From Pseudomonas putida (GTDB lineage: Bacteria; Pseudomonadota; Gammaproteobacteria; Pseudomonadales; Pseudomonadaceae): DNA of 64,000 nucleotides. A model generated the notes under the pieces. The model did not search any database, had not been told where the DNA came from, and saw only the letters and a list, made by a program, of their open reading frames with translations. Positions 55,724 to 64,000 of the stretch are shown here, piece by piece. Numbering within the stretch: the first letter of the stretch is position 1; the number at the start of each line of letters is the position of its first letter. The stretch covers positions 2,024,001-2,088,000 of the forward strand of contig NZ_JANHLD010000001.1 in NCBI RefSeq assembly GCF_028682455.1, given 5' to 3'. A program made the translations under genes and the position numbers.

Positions 55724-57276
55724 GCGCGACCGGTGCGGTTTCCAGCCGTGCCATGTGGGTGTGCGGCTGCGCAGGTATCCTGCTGCTGGCTTCGGTGTTG
55801 CGTCTCTATCATCTCGACGTGCCGGTCATCTGGTACGACGAAGGCTTTTCCATCGCTCTGAGCTCGCTGGCACCGGGGCAGATACTGTTCCACACCGCGC
55901 GCGACGTTCACCCACCGCTCTATTACCTGGTGCTGCATGGCTGGATGGCGCTGATGGGCGACAGCGTCCAGAGCGTTCGCGGCCTGAGCGTCGCGACCGG
56001 GATATCGATCGTCGGGTTGGGCATGGCTGTGGCGCAGCAAGTGGCCGGCCGCCGGGCAGCGCTGATCGCGGGGCTGTTGCTGGCGGTGTTGCCTATCGCA
56101 GTACGTTACAGCCAGGAAGTGCGCATGTATTCGTTGCTGACCCTGCTGCTGCTTGCCGCCACCCTGGCGCTGCTCCTGTGGGTCAGGCAGCCGCAACGGC
56201 AACGCTATTTATGGGTATACGGGCTGTTGATGCTGGCTGCGCTGTATACCCATTACTTTGCCATCTGGTGCGTGATCGCCCATTGGTTGTATGTGCTGTG
56301 GTTGCCGGCGAGTGCCGAGGGACGGTTGAGCTCGCACCGCAGTTGGTGGCTGACCAATGCGCTCGTCGCGCTGGCCTTCACACCCTGGTTGCCTGCGCTG
56401 TTGCGACAGATCACCTACACCAAGCTGGTTGACTGGATCCCGACGGCGACGCTCGCCACCATCCCGGCCTCGCTGTGGCAGTTTTTCACCCTCGACAATG
56501 GCGAGAACCTTGGCTGGCCATTGTTCGTGCTGCCCCTGCTGGCAATGGTGGCTGTCTCGATCGTGGTGGTGGATAGCGATGCACGGCGCCGCAAGCCTGC
56601 CGCCTTGCTGGTCAGTGCCAGCTGGGTGCCGCTGGTGCTGGTGTGGCTGGCTTCATTCAGATTTCCCATGTTCGTCGAACGCTACCTGGTGTTCTCGGCC
56701 GTGGGCCTGGCGATCATGCTGGCCCTTGCACTGGATCGCCTGGGTGAACGTCGTCGTGGCTGGGCTGCAGTGCTGTTGGTGTGTTGCGTTGCCGGGCAGG
56801 TGCCGGGGGTTGCCCGGGTCTACAGCCAGAAAAACACCTTGAATGATGCCGCCGGCTGGTACGCCAACCGGATGGACGCCGTGCTTGGCCGGGTCAACAG
56901 CCAGTGGCAGCCTGGTGACGTGATGGTGGTCGATGGTCTGTACTGGTATTTCAGCGTGACGTACTACAACCGGACGGGTAGTGAGCCATTGCTGTATGAC
57001 AATGGCGCCAAGGGGGACAGCAGCGGTACCTCCAGGACCAGTTTCGGAGGCGCGACCTTGCTCTACCCGCGTGCCGACAAGCTCTATGTGGCCGACCCGG
57101 GCCTTCTGGCTCCCGGGTCCGGCAGGGTCTGGTGGATAGGCGGCGTGCCGGACGATGGCAAGGAGCGCACATTGCCTGGCCATTGGCGCAAGATCGCCGA
57201 GGTAACCGAGGGGGCTACCCGGGCGATGCTGTTCGACGTCACGCCGCTTGCAGGTAGCCGGACGGTTCCTCGTTGA
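55720..57276 (+). CDS. GT-C (PMT/ArnT-like) membrane glycosyltransferase
   Basis: A 518-residue protein with about ten transmembrane segments in the first 400 residues and a soluble periplasmic C-terminal part. The first periplasmic loop has the GT-C acidic motif [12 protein letters not shown] (D and E as catalytic candidates) and [15 protein letters not shown] is typical of the PMT superfamily. GTG 55720 overlaps the gtrB stop (GTGA). By context it would take the sugar from the lipid carrier made by GtrB/GtrA and transfer it to a periplasmic acceptor such as O antigen, the role of the variable third gene in gtr clusters. Acceptor unknown. Confidence 0.85.
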   Translation: MSATGAVSSRAMWVCGCAGILLLASVLRLYHLDVPVIWYDEGFSIALSSLAPGQILFHTARDVHPPLYYLVLHGWMALMGDSVQSVRGLSVATGISIVGLGMAVAQQVAGRRAALIAGLLLAVLPIAVRYSQEVRMYSLLTLLLLAATLALLLWVRQPQRQRYLWVYGLLMLAALYTHYFAIWCVIAHWLYVLWLPASAEGRLSSHRSWWLTNALVALAFTPWLPALLRQITYTKLVDWIPTATLATIPASLWQFFTLDNGENLGWPLFVLPLLAMVAVSIVVVDSDARRRKPAALLVSASWVPLVLVWLASFRFPMFVERYLVFSAVGLAIMLALALDRLGERRRGWAAVLLVCCVAGQVPGVARVYSQKNTLNDAAGWYANRMDAVLGRVNSQWQPGDVMVVDGLYWYFSVTYYNRTGSEPLLYDNGAKGDSSGTSRTSFGGATLLYPRADKLYVADPGLLAPGSGRVWWIGGVPDDGKERTLPGHWRKIAEVTEGATRAMLFDVTPLAGSRTVPR

Positions 57277-57284
57277 GTAGCGGA

Positions 57285-58895
57285 TCAGGCCGCTTGCGGC
57301 TCGAAACTGTCGGCTCGTGCCATCGCCCACATCCGCGAATAGAACTCGCCACTGATCTGCCCGCTGAGCAACTCGCCGGGCTGGAGGAATACGTGCATCT
57401 GCGAGAACAACTTGATCTCGGTCGCCGAGACACGTCGTACCAGGTGCTTGGCCTCTAGCTGCGAGGGGTGGTCGAGGCCCGCGGCGGCGAGCATTTCGGC
57501 CAGGGCCTTGAGGGTGCTGTGGTGGAAGTTGAACACCCGCTGGGCTTTGTCCGGCACCACCAGGGCACGCTGGCGCAGGGCATCCTGGGTGGCGACGCCG
57601 GTCGGGCATTTGTTGGTGTGGCAGCTTTGTGACTGGATGCAGCCAATGGCAAACATGAAGCCGCGCGCCGAGTTGGCCCAGTCGGCACCGATGGCCAGCA
57701 CGCTGGCGATGTCGAAGGCGCTGACGATCTTGCCGCTGGCGCCCAGCTTGATCTTGTCACGCAGATTGAGGCCGACCAGGGTGTTGTGGACGAACAGCAA
57801 GCCTTCGCGCAAGGGCACGCCAATATGGTCGGTGAATTCCACAGGCGCCGCGCCGGTGCCGCCTTCCTTGCCGTCGACGACGATGAAGTCCGGCAGGATG
57901 CCGGTTTCCAGCATGGCCTTGGCGATGCCCATGAATTCCCACGGGTGGCCCAGGCAGAACTTGAAGCCCACTGGCTTGCCGCCCGACAGCTCACGCAGCT
58001 GGGCAATGAACTGCATCATCTCGACAGGGGTGGAAAAGGCACTGTGGCGCGACGGTGAGATGCAGTCCTCACCCATCATCACGCCGCGGGTCTCGGCGAT
58101 CTCGCGGGTGACCTTGTGCTTGGGCAGGATGCCGCCATGGCCGGGTTTGGCCCCCTGGCTCATCTTGATTTCGATCATCCGCACTTGCGGGCTGCGGGCT
58201 TGCTCGGCAAAGCGCTCGGGGTCGAAGCGACCATCGGAAGTGCGGCAACCGAAGTAGCCACTGCCCAGCTCCCAGGTCAGGTCGCCGCCATGCTCGCGGT
58301 GATAGGGGCTGATGCTGCCTTCGCCGGTGTCATGGGCGAAGTTGCCCAGCTTGGCACCCTGGTTGAGGGCGCGAATGGCATTGGCGCTGAGCGAGCCGAA
58401 GCTCATGGCCGAGATGTTGAACACCGAAGCCGAGTAGGGCTGGGTGCATTGCGGGCCGCCGACGATCACCCGGAACGCCGCCGGGTCGCTCAGGGGCGCG
58501 GGGCGCATGGAGTGACCGATGAATTCGAAACCCGACTGGTAGACGTCGATCAGGGTACCGAACGGTTTGTCCGAAGCTTCGTTCTTGGCCCGGGCGTACA
58601 CCAGCGAGCGCTGTGCCCGGGAGAACGGCAGGGCGTCGCTGTCGGACTCGAGCAAGTACTGGCGGATCTCTGGGCGAATGCCTTCGACCAGGTAGCGGAT
58701 GTTGCCCAGGATCGGGTAGTTGCGCCGCACCGCGTGGCGACTCTGCAGCAGGTCGAACAGGCCGATCAAGCTGAGAATCGCGGTGGCCAGGGTGAATGGC
58801 CAAAGCCACTCATGGTGCAGGAAGGGCAGGCTGGCCAGGGTGAACAGGACACAGGCGGCGAAAAAGGCGTAGCGGCTCAAAAGTGACAGGCTCAT
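57285..58895 (-). CDS. FMN-binding glutamate synthase family protein (membrane-anchored)
   Basis: A 536-residue protein with two N-terminal hydrophobic segments (about 5-22 and 28-47) and the FMN/Fe-S central domain of glutamate synthase: SVFNISAMSFGSLSANAI, GTGAAPVEFTDHIGVPL and the cluster cysteines in SQSCHTNKCPTGVATQ. The glutaminase domain and the C-terminal beta-helix of true GltB are absent, so it is unlikely to be a complete glutamate synthase. Physiological reaction unknown. ATG 58895 has AAGGAA upstream; a longer reading from 58940 is not favoured. It converges with the GT-C gene, 8 bases apart. Confidence 0.88.
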   Translation of the reverse strand: MSLSLLSRYAFFAACVLFTLASLPFLHHEWLWPFTLATAILSLIGLFDLLQSRHAVRRNYPILGNIRYLVEGIRPEIRQYLLESDSDALPFSRAQRSLVYARAKNEASDKPFGTLIDVYQSGFEFIGHSMRPAPLSDPAAFRVIVGGPQCTQPYSASVFNISAMSFGSLSANAIRALNQGAKLGNFAHDTGEGSISPYHREHGGDLTWELGSGYFGCRTSDGRFDPERFAEQARSPQVRMIEIKMSQGAKPGHGGILPKHKVTREIAETRGVMMGEDCISPSRHSAFSTPVEMMQFIAQLRELSGGKPVGFKFCLGHPWEFMGIAKAMLETGILPDFIVVDGKEGGTGAAPVEFTDHIGVPLREGLLFVHNTLVGLNLRDKIKLGASGKIVSAFDIASVLAIGADWANSARGFMFAIGCIQSQSCHTNKCPTGVATQDALRQRALVVPDKAQRVFNFHHSTLKALAEMLAAAGLDHPSQLEAKHLVRRVSATEIKLFSQMHVFLQPGELLSGQISGEFYSRMWAMARADSFEPQAA

Positions 58896-59020
58896 GCGGG
58901 TTCCTTTCGGTGGCACGGTCAGGCTCAGGGCCTGGAACAACTTCCGACCTTATCCCGGTTGCACGCGCCAGCGCCAGCCCACGAACATGAAGCCTTGCCG
59001 TCGATCAAACGCAGTGAACA

Positions 59021-62000
59021 TCATTCCCGGCCTTGCAGGCCGGGCTCGCGGATCAACCGATCCCGCAACTCGCCCTGCTGGTCGGCTGCGACTGCAGCAT
59101 CGAAGTGAACCGTGCCGGCAATCAGGCTGGCGACAGGTATACCGTCGCGGTAGAGCAGGCGGTTGGCGCTGAGTGCCGGCACCTTGGCTCCGGGCAGCAA
59201 GGTGCCGACCAGGTTCAACGGATCGCTGGCACTGATCGCCACCAGGCTGGCATCCACTGGGCGCCTGCGTACTTCGCGCAGCAGCGCCACGGCTTCGGGC
59301 AGGGCGAATTGCTCACCGGCCAGACCGCTGATGAAACGCCCGCCACGGATCTCGCCCCGGGCTTCCAGGCGGTGATAGCAACGCAGCAGTTCGCGCCAGC
59401 TCGGCAGCCAGTCGGCCTCGCGCTCCAGCAACCGCCAGCAGACCACGCCGTAGCGGCGCAGCAAGGTACGGGCGATGTGTTCCAGTGATTGATCACGATT
59501 GTCGGGCGCCGTGGCCTTGCGCAGCAGGGCCCAGCGCCCGGCGTCTTGCATGCCGCCGAACGACGGGCCGCGCCCGCGACGGTGACTGCGCCCCTGGCGC
59601 TTGCTGGCCGGGGTGATCAGTGCCCGCAGTCCGGCAAAGCTGTCGGCACTGATCAACCCGGCTGCGACCAATTCCTGCAGGGCGTTTTCCAGCTCGCTGG
59701 CCAGCAGGTGGGCGTCATGCACCAGCTCATCGAAGAACAAGGCGCCGTGCTCGCTCAACAGCGTATGCACCCGTTGCGCCTTCAGGCTCAGATTGCTGCT
59801 GTCCAGGGCAGGGCTCAGGGCTCGCCACAGCCCCAGGCGAGTACGTGGCAAGAGCACCAGGGGTGTGCTGCGCAGGGTGCTGGCCGCCGCACCGGGCGCC
59901 AGGCGCGCCCACACAAACTTGCCGGCGCGGCAGGCTTCATCCAGCCACAACGGGCTGTAGTCCTTGATGCGGCTGGGCAGCAAGTCGCTCTCCCAGGCAC
60001 TTGCCGCCGCGGGATAGCCCTCGAACTGTTCCAGCACTTCACTGAGCGCAGCAGGGCCTTGCAAGCGCGTGGTCGCGCCCAGGTGCTGCCAGTCGAACAG
60101 AAAACGCATGAAGTCCTGCAGGCTGACCGGTTCTATCTCCCGGCGCAGGCGCCTGACCGTGTAGCGGTGGATACGAGCCAGCAGGTGCCGTTCGCACCAT
60201 TGCAGTTCCTGCTGGCCGGGGCTGAAGTAACCGCGCATCACATAGCCTTCGGCCTCCAGGCGCGCCAGGGCCAGCTCGAGGTCCGCGGGCGGCAGTTGCA
60301 GCGGGGCGGCGATGTGCGCCAGGGTCAACGGCCCGAAGCCGCTCAGGCGTGCGCGCACCAGTTCGACCAGCGCCGTGTCGGCATCGAAGGGCTGGTCGAA
60401 GCCGGACAGTGTCGGAACATCCGGCGTCATCGCGGCTCGTGGGTACAGCGCGCGTAGCAAGGTCAGGCGCTCGCGGGCCAGCCACAGCCCCGGGCCGCTG
60501 TCCGGTTGCAGGCAACAGGCCCTGCCTGCTGCCGCCAGCTCGTCGAGCCAGGCTTGCCAGCCGGGATTAGCCTCGACTTCGTGCTGGCTGATGCAGGCCA
60601 GACTCATCAGTGCCTCATGCATTTCATCGCTGCCGGTGGGCGAGGGCCAGGCTTCGGTTTCAACCGCGGCGATGGCATCGGGGTCCAGCGCGCCCAGGTC
60701 GTCGCTGCTTTGCACCTCGTTCCAGCGCCGGTTGAGCACCGCCTGGGTGCGCCGTTCTTCCAGCGGCGCGTCATCGAGAAAGGTGTAGGGGCGGGCATTG
60801 AGAATGGCCGATGCCAGCGGCGAGGGCGCCGGCAGGTCGCGGCTGATCAGCCGGACCTCGCCGTGTTCGATACGCCGCAGCAGGGCCAGCCAGCCTTCGC
60901 TGTCCATGGCCTCGTGCAGGCAGTCGTCGAGGGTTTGCTCGACCAGGGGGTGATCGGGAATCTGCCGCTCGCCGGCGAGGTTCTCCAGGCAGGCGATTTG
61001 ATCGGGAAAGACGGCGGCGATCAGGTCTTCGCTTTTCATCCGCTGGATCTGTGGCGCCACCTTGCGCCCGCCGACAAAACGCGGCAAGGCCAGGGCGGTG
61101 CCGGCGTTCCAGCGCCAGCGGACGCCGAACAACGGCGCATCGAGCAGAGCCTGGATCAGCACCGCTTGCGCCGTGTTGCTCGACAGGTAGCGCCACACCT
61201 CGTCGAGGGCGAAGCTGTGGCTGGCCGACAGCGACAGCACGATAGCGTCTTCGCTGGCCGCGGCCTGCAGCTCGAAATTGAAGGTGCGGCAGAAACGCTT
61301 GCGCAAGGCCAACCCCCAGGCGCGGTTGATCCGGCTGCCAAAGGGGCTGTGAATGATCAGTTGGGTGCCGCCGGACTCGTCGAAGAATCGCTCCATGATC
61401 AGGGTCTGCTGCGAGGGCAGGGCGCCGAGTACCTCGCGGGTGCGGGCCAGGTAGTCGAGTAGTTGCTCGGCGCTGTCCGGGGCCAGGCCCGTATCGTTCT
61501 GCAGCCAGTCGAGCAGGGGCTGCAGTTGGTCGCCGGACTCACCCAGGCGCCGGTCGATTTCTGCTTGCAGGCGCGCCACGCCGAACGACAGTTCATCGCT
61601 GCGCCCAGGAGCTTCGCCAAGCCAGAAGGGGATGCTCGGTGGCAACCCCTTGGCGTCCTCGACCCGCACCTTGCCGGTTTCTACCCGCAGGATTCGGTAT
61701 GACGCGTTGCCCAACTGGAAGATATCGCCGGCGATGCTTTCCACGGCAAAGTCTTCGTTCACGCTGCCGATGTTCAGCCCCTGGGGTTCGAGCAGCACTG
61801 CATAGTCGGCATTGTCGGGAATGGTGCCGCCGCTGGTCAGCGCGGTCAGTTGGCTGCCGCGCCGCCCGCGCAGGCTGGCGCTGACCGCATCGCGATGCAG
61901 GTAGGCGCTGCGCACGCCCAGGCGACCATTGAAACCTTCGGCGAGCATGCGCAGCAGCGCCTGGTAATGGGCCTGGTCCAGGTCGGCATAGGGCATCGCC

Positions 62001-63322
62001 CGGCACAGGCAGTGGTACAGCGCTTGCTCATCCCAGGGCTGGCAACTGACTTCGGCGACGATCTGCTGGGCCAGTACATCCAGCGGTGCCCGGGGAATGT
62101 GCAGCAGGTCCAGCTCGCCCCGTCGCACGCAATCGAGCAGGGCCGCGCACTCGATCAAGTCGTCCCTGGACAGGGGAAACAGCCGCCCCTTGGGCGTGCC
62201 CTCGACCTGATGCCCCGCGCGACCGACGCGCTGCAGGAAGGCCGCAATGGAGCCGGGCGAGCCCATCTGGCATACCAGTTCGACTTCGCCAATATCGATC
62301 CCGAGCTCAAGCGATGCGGTGGCGACCAGCACCTGCAGTTCGCCACGCTTGAGACGCTGCTCGGCGTCCAGGCGGTGTTCCTTGGCCAGGCTGCCATGGT
62401 GGGCGGCCACCGCGTGCTGCCCCAGGCGCTCGCTCAGGTGGCGGGTCAGGCGTTCGGCCAGGCGCCGGGTGTTTACGAATACCAGTGTGGTGCGGTGTTC
62501 CCGGGCCAGTTGCGCGAGGCGCTCATAGACCAGTGACCAGACATCGGTGGCCATCACCGCCCCCAAGGGCACCGGCGGCACTTCCAGGCCCAGGTCGCGA
62601 GTGCGGGCGTGGCCGATGTCGACAACGGCGCAGTCGCGATCCTTGCCGACCAAAAAAGCGGCGACACGCTCTACCGGACGCTGGGTTGCCGACAGGCCGA
62701 TACGCCGCAAGGGGCGATCACACAGGGCTTGCAGGCGCTCCAGGCTCAGGCCCAGGTGACTGCCGCGCTTGTTGCCGGCCAGTGCATGGATTTCGTCGAC
62801 GATCACCGTATGCACACTGGTAAGGCCCTGGCGTCCGGATTCGGAGCCGAGCAGTACATACAGCGACTCGGGCGTGGTGACCAGAATATGCGGCGCTTTG
62901 CGGCGCATGGCTGTGCGTTCTTTTTGCGGGGTATCGCCGCTGCGCACGGCCGTGCGGATCTGCAGCGGCTCATGGCCGTGTTCGACCAGGGCCTCGTTGA
63001 TTCCGGCCAGGGGAGCTTGCAGGTTGATCTGGATATCGTTGGAGAGCGCCTTGAGTGGCGAGACATAGACCACCTGGGTCTGGTCTGGCAGCTCGCCAGT
63101 GGCCAGGCCCTGCTTGAACAATTCATCGAGGATTGCCAGGAAGGCAGTGAGGGTCTTGCCCGAGCCGGTGGGGGCGGCTACCAGCAATGACTGGCCGCGA
63201 CGAATCAGTGGCCAGGCCCTGGCCTGGGCGGCGGTCACGGTCGGGAAACGACGCTGGAACCAGGTGCGGACCGCGGGGTGGAAGGCGTCCAGTTCCGGGT
63301 GGTTCAAGGCAGGTAGGTTCAT
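59021..63322 (-). CDS. lhr: Large ATP-dependent helicase Lhr
   Basis: A 1433-residue superfamily 2 helicase of the long Lhr type (E. coli form about 1540). Walker A APTGSGKT (50-57), the DEIH box in VIVDEIHAL (near 176), motif VI-like QRVGRAGHQ and the large C-terminal region with RYLSSNTAQAVLIQALLDAP and LSGFGPLTLAHIAAPL follow the winged helix/Lhr-core arrangement. It unwinds DNA or RNA-DNA duplexes 3' to 5' and is associated with DNA repair. Complete and unbroken. Nearby genes do not define its role. Confidence 0.94.
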   Translation of the reverse strand: MNLPALNHPELDAFHPAVRTWFQRRFPTVTAAQARAWPLIRRGQSLLVAAPTGSGKTLTAFLAILDELFKQGLATGELPDQTQVVYVSPLKALSNDIQINLQAPLAGINEALVEHGHEPLQIRTAVRSGDTPQKERTAMRRKAPHILVTTPESLYVLLGSESGRQGLTSVHTVIVDEIHALAGNKRGSHLGLSLERLQALCDRPLRRIGLSATQRPVERVAAFLVGKDRDCAVVDIGHARTRDLGLEVPPVPLGAVMATDVWSLVYERLAQLAREHRTTLVFVNTRRLAERLTRHLSERLGQHAVAAHHGSLAKEHRLDAEQRLKRGELQVLVATASLELGIDIGEVELVCQMGSPGSIAAFLQRVGRAGHQVEGTPKGRLFPLSRDDLIECAALLDCVRRGELDLLHIPRAPLDVLAQQIVAEVSCQPWDEQALYHCLCRAMPYADLDQAHYQALLRMLAEGFNGRLGVRSAYLHRDAVSASLRGRRGSQLTALTSGGTIPDNADYAVLLEPQGLNIGSVNEDFAVESIAGDIFQLGNASYRILRVETGKVRVEDAKGLPPSIPFWLGEAPGRSDELSFGVARLQAEIDRRLGESGDQLQPLLDWLQNDTGLAPDSAEQLLDYLARTREVLGALPSQQTLIMERFFDESGGTQLIIHSPFGSRINRAWGLALRKRFCRTFNFELQAAASEDAIVLSLSASHSFALDEVWRYLSSNTAQAVLIQALLDAPLFGVRWRWNAGTALALPRFVGGRKVAPQIQRMKSEDLIAAVFPDQIACLENLAGERQIPDHPLVEQTLDDCLHEAMDSEGWLALLRRIEHGEVRLISRDLPAPSPLASAILNARPYTFLDDAPLEERRTQAVLNRRWNEVQSSDDLGALDPDAIAAVETEAWPSPTGSDEMHEALMSLACISQHEVEANPGWQAWLDELAAAGRACCLQPDSGPGLWLARERLTLLRALYPRAAMTPDVPTLSGFDQPFDADTALVELVRARLSGFGPLTLAHIAAPLQLPPADLELALARLEAEGYVMRGYFSPGQQELQWCERHLLARIHRYTVRRLRREIEPVSLQDFMRFLFDWQHLGATTRLQGPAALSEVLEQFEGYPAAASAWESDLLPSRIKDYSPLWLDEACRAGKFVWARLAPGAAASTLRSTPLVLLPRTRLGLWRALSPALDSSNLSLKAQRVHTLLSEHGALFFDELVHDAHLLASELENALQELVAAGLISADSFAGLRALITPASKRQGRSHRRGRGPSFGGMQDAGRWALLRKATAPDNRDQSLEHIARTLLRRYGVVCWRLLEREADWLPSWRELLRCYHRLEARGEIRGGRFISGLAGEQFALPEAVALLREVRRRPVDASLVAISASDPLNLVGTLLPGAKVPALSANRLLYRDGIPVASLIAGTVHFDAAVAADQQGELRDRLIREPGLQGRE

Positions 63323-63380
63323 GGCCTGTTTATGCGGCCAAGCGGGCGGGGTTGCAAGGGGCGTTCGTCAGGCGCTGTGC

Positions 63381-63406
63381 AGGGGCGGGCTTGCCCCGCG
63401 AGGCGA
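63381..63406. repeat. REP unit upstream of lhr
   Basis: AGGGGCGGGCTTGCCCCGCG (63381-63400) plus AGGCGA, the same unit as 46721-46742, in the divergent lhr/Nudix intergenic region. Confidence 0.8.
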
Positions 63407-63483
63407 TGGGGCGGCTGGGTGAGATTGTGCGCCCCCCCGACAACATGTGATCCTTGCGCGCTTTTTTCAGTCACGAGACCCCC

Positions 63484-63897
63484 ATGAGCAAAACTATCCG
63501 CATCGCCGCCGCCCTGTTACTCGACCCCCAGGGTCGCACCCTGCTGGTACGCAAGCGCGGCACCCAGGCCTTCATGCAGCCTGGTGGCAAGATCGAAGCC
63601 AGCGAGCAGCCGGTCAATGCCCTGGCTCGCGAACTGTTCGAAGAGCTGGGTTTGCAGATCGACCAGCAAGACGCCGAGTACCTTGGCCAGTTCAGCGCGC
63701 CGGCCGCCAACGAGCCGGGTTTTGAAGTTCAGGCCGAGCTGTTCCTGGTGCGCACCGCGATGCCGGTCGAGCCTGGCGCCGAGATCGCAGAAGTGGTCTG
63801 GGTATCGGCCCGTAAGCCCTTGACCCTGGCGCTGGCGCCACTTACCCGGGACTTGATTCTGCCCCTGTATCGGCGCTTAACTGGCCAACCCGCCTGA
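63484..63897 (+). CDS. Nudix hydrolase
   Basis: A 137-residue hydrolase with a perfect Nudix box from G35 to L57 (GX5EX7REUXEEXGU: E41, R49, E50, E53, E54 present), starting MSKTIRIAAALLLDPQGRTL. The MQPGGKIEASE text suggests an NDP-sugar or (d)NTP pyrophosphatase, but the substrate cannot be stated. ATG 63484 is favoured over the in-frame start at 63454 because it begins the conserved strand. A LysE-family exporter gene follows after 25 bases. Confidence 0.92.
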   Translation: MSKTIRIAAALLLDPQGRTLLVRKRGTQAFMQPGGKIEASEQPVNALARELFEELGLQIDQQDAEYLGQFSAPAANEPGFEVQAELFLVRTAMPVEPGAEIAEVVWVSARKPLTLALAPLTRDLILPLYRRLTGQPA

Positions 63898-63922
63898 CCC
63901 CAAAATCGCAAAGGAATGCCCC

Positions 63923-64000
63923 ATGATCCCCGCTCAAGAATGGCTGCTGTTTACCGGCGCGGCCCTGTTGATGGTACTGACCCCCGGCCCTAACATGATC
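63923..64000 (+). CDS. LysE/RhtB family exporter (5' end only)
   Basis: Twenty-six codons from ATG 63923 to the window edge: MIPAQEWLLFTGAALLMVLT followed by PGPNMI. The LTPGPNM motif at the end of the first helix is the mark of LysE/RhtB amino-acid exporters. An AAAGGAA ribosome site precedes the ATG. The rest is outside the window; substrate unknown. Confidence 0.88.
   Translation, partial: MIPAQEWLLFTGAALLMVLTPGPNMI

Noticed and set aside
1..64000. CRISPR arrays, tRNA or rRNA genes, prophage or integrase genes
   Set aside because: I looked for regularly spaced direct repeats, tRNA cloverleaf ends and phage-type genes and saw none; the only mobile element found is the group II intron plus REP repeats.

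Overview
The window is a high-GC chromosomal stretch of a Pseudomonas, most likely of the P. putida group. The evidence is the gene order (ung, tct locus, nadB, algU-mucAB-mucD, lepA-lepB-rnc-era-recO-pdxJ, cmoAB, lon, gcd-oprB), strong resemblance of the proteins to Pseudomonas families, and several copies of a REP repeat built on CGGGGCAAGCCCGCTCCT. Genes are densely packed, many with 4- to 8-base start/stop overlaps. No rRNA, tRNA or CRISPR array was seen.

Layout. 1-0.8 kb: 3' truncated HIBCH-type acyl-CoA hydrolase. 0.9-1.6 kb: ung. 1.6-9.3 kb: tricarboxylate uptake locus (porin, TctC, TctB, TctA, AbrB-family membrane protein) divergent from its two-component system tctDE, with a striking triple direct repeat in the shared promoter region. 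9.3-13.5 kb: HDOD protein, ygfZ, sdhE, ygfX-like, nadB. 13.9-17.8 kb: envelope stress operon algU-mucA-mucB-mucD (no mucC). 17.79-19.71 kb: a complete-looking group IIC intron inserted directly after the mucD terminator. 19.8-25.9 kb: translation, secretion, RNA processing and repair operon lepA-lepB-(51-codon ORF)-rnc-era-recO-pdxJ.

25.9-35.7 kb: heavy-metal module: CzcS/CzcR-type two-component system divergent from czcCBA, then an OprD-like porin and a small exported PtrA-like protein. 35.7-44.3 kb: cmoB/cmoA tRNA modification, a chagasin-type protease inhibitor lipoprotein, a Lon protease, periplasmic glucose oxidation (gcd) with its sugar porin oprB. 44.6-49.1 kb: a second metal region: TonB-dependent receptor with a histidine/aspartate-rich loop under a Zur-like box, two small proteins, and a YqjH/YqjI-like pair (siderophore-interacting flavoprotein plus His-rich PadR regulator) under tandem palindromes. 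49.2-54.2 kb: bifunctional penicillin-binding protein and an amino-acid permease with a long leader. 54.4-57.3 kb: gtrA-gtrB-GT-C cluster for lipid-linked sugar transfer. 57.3-64 kb: FMN glutamate-synthase-like protein, Lhr helicase, a Nudix hydrolase and the start of a LysE-family exporter.

No completely novel system was identified. The most informative points are the terminator-associated group IIC intron, the concentration of metal-homeostasis genes with recognisable operators between 26 and 49 kb, the candidate TctD operator, and the small coupled ORF ahead of rnc. All functional calls rest on motif reading and family knowledge; no database search was run.
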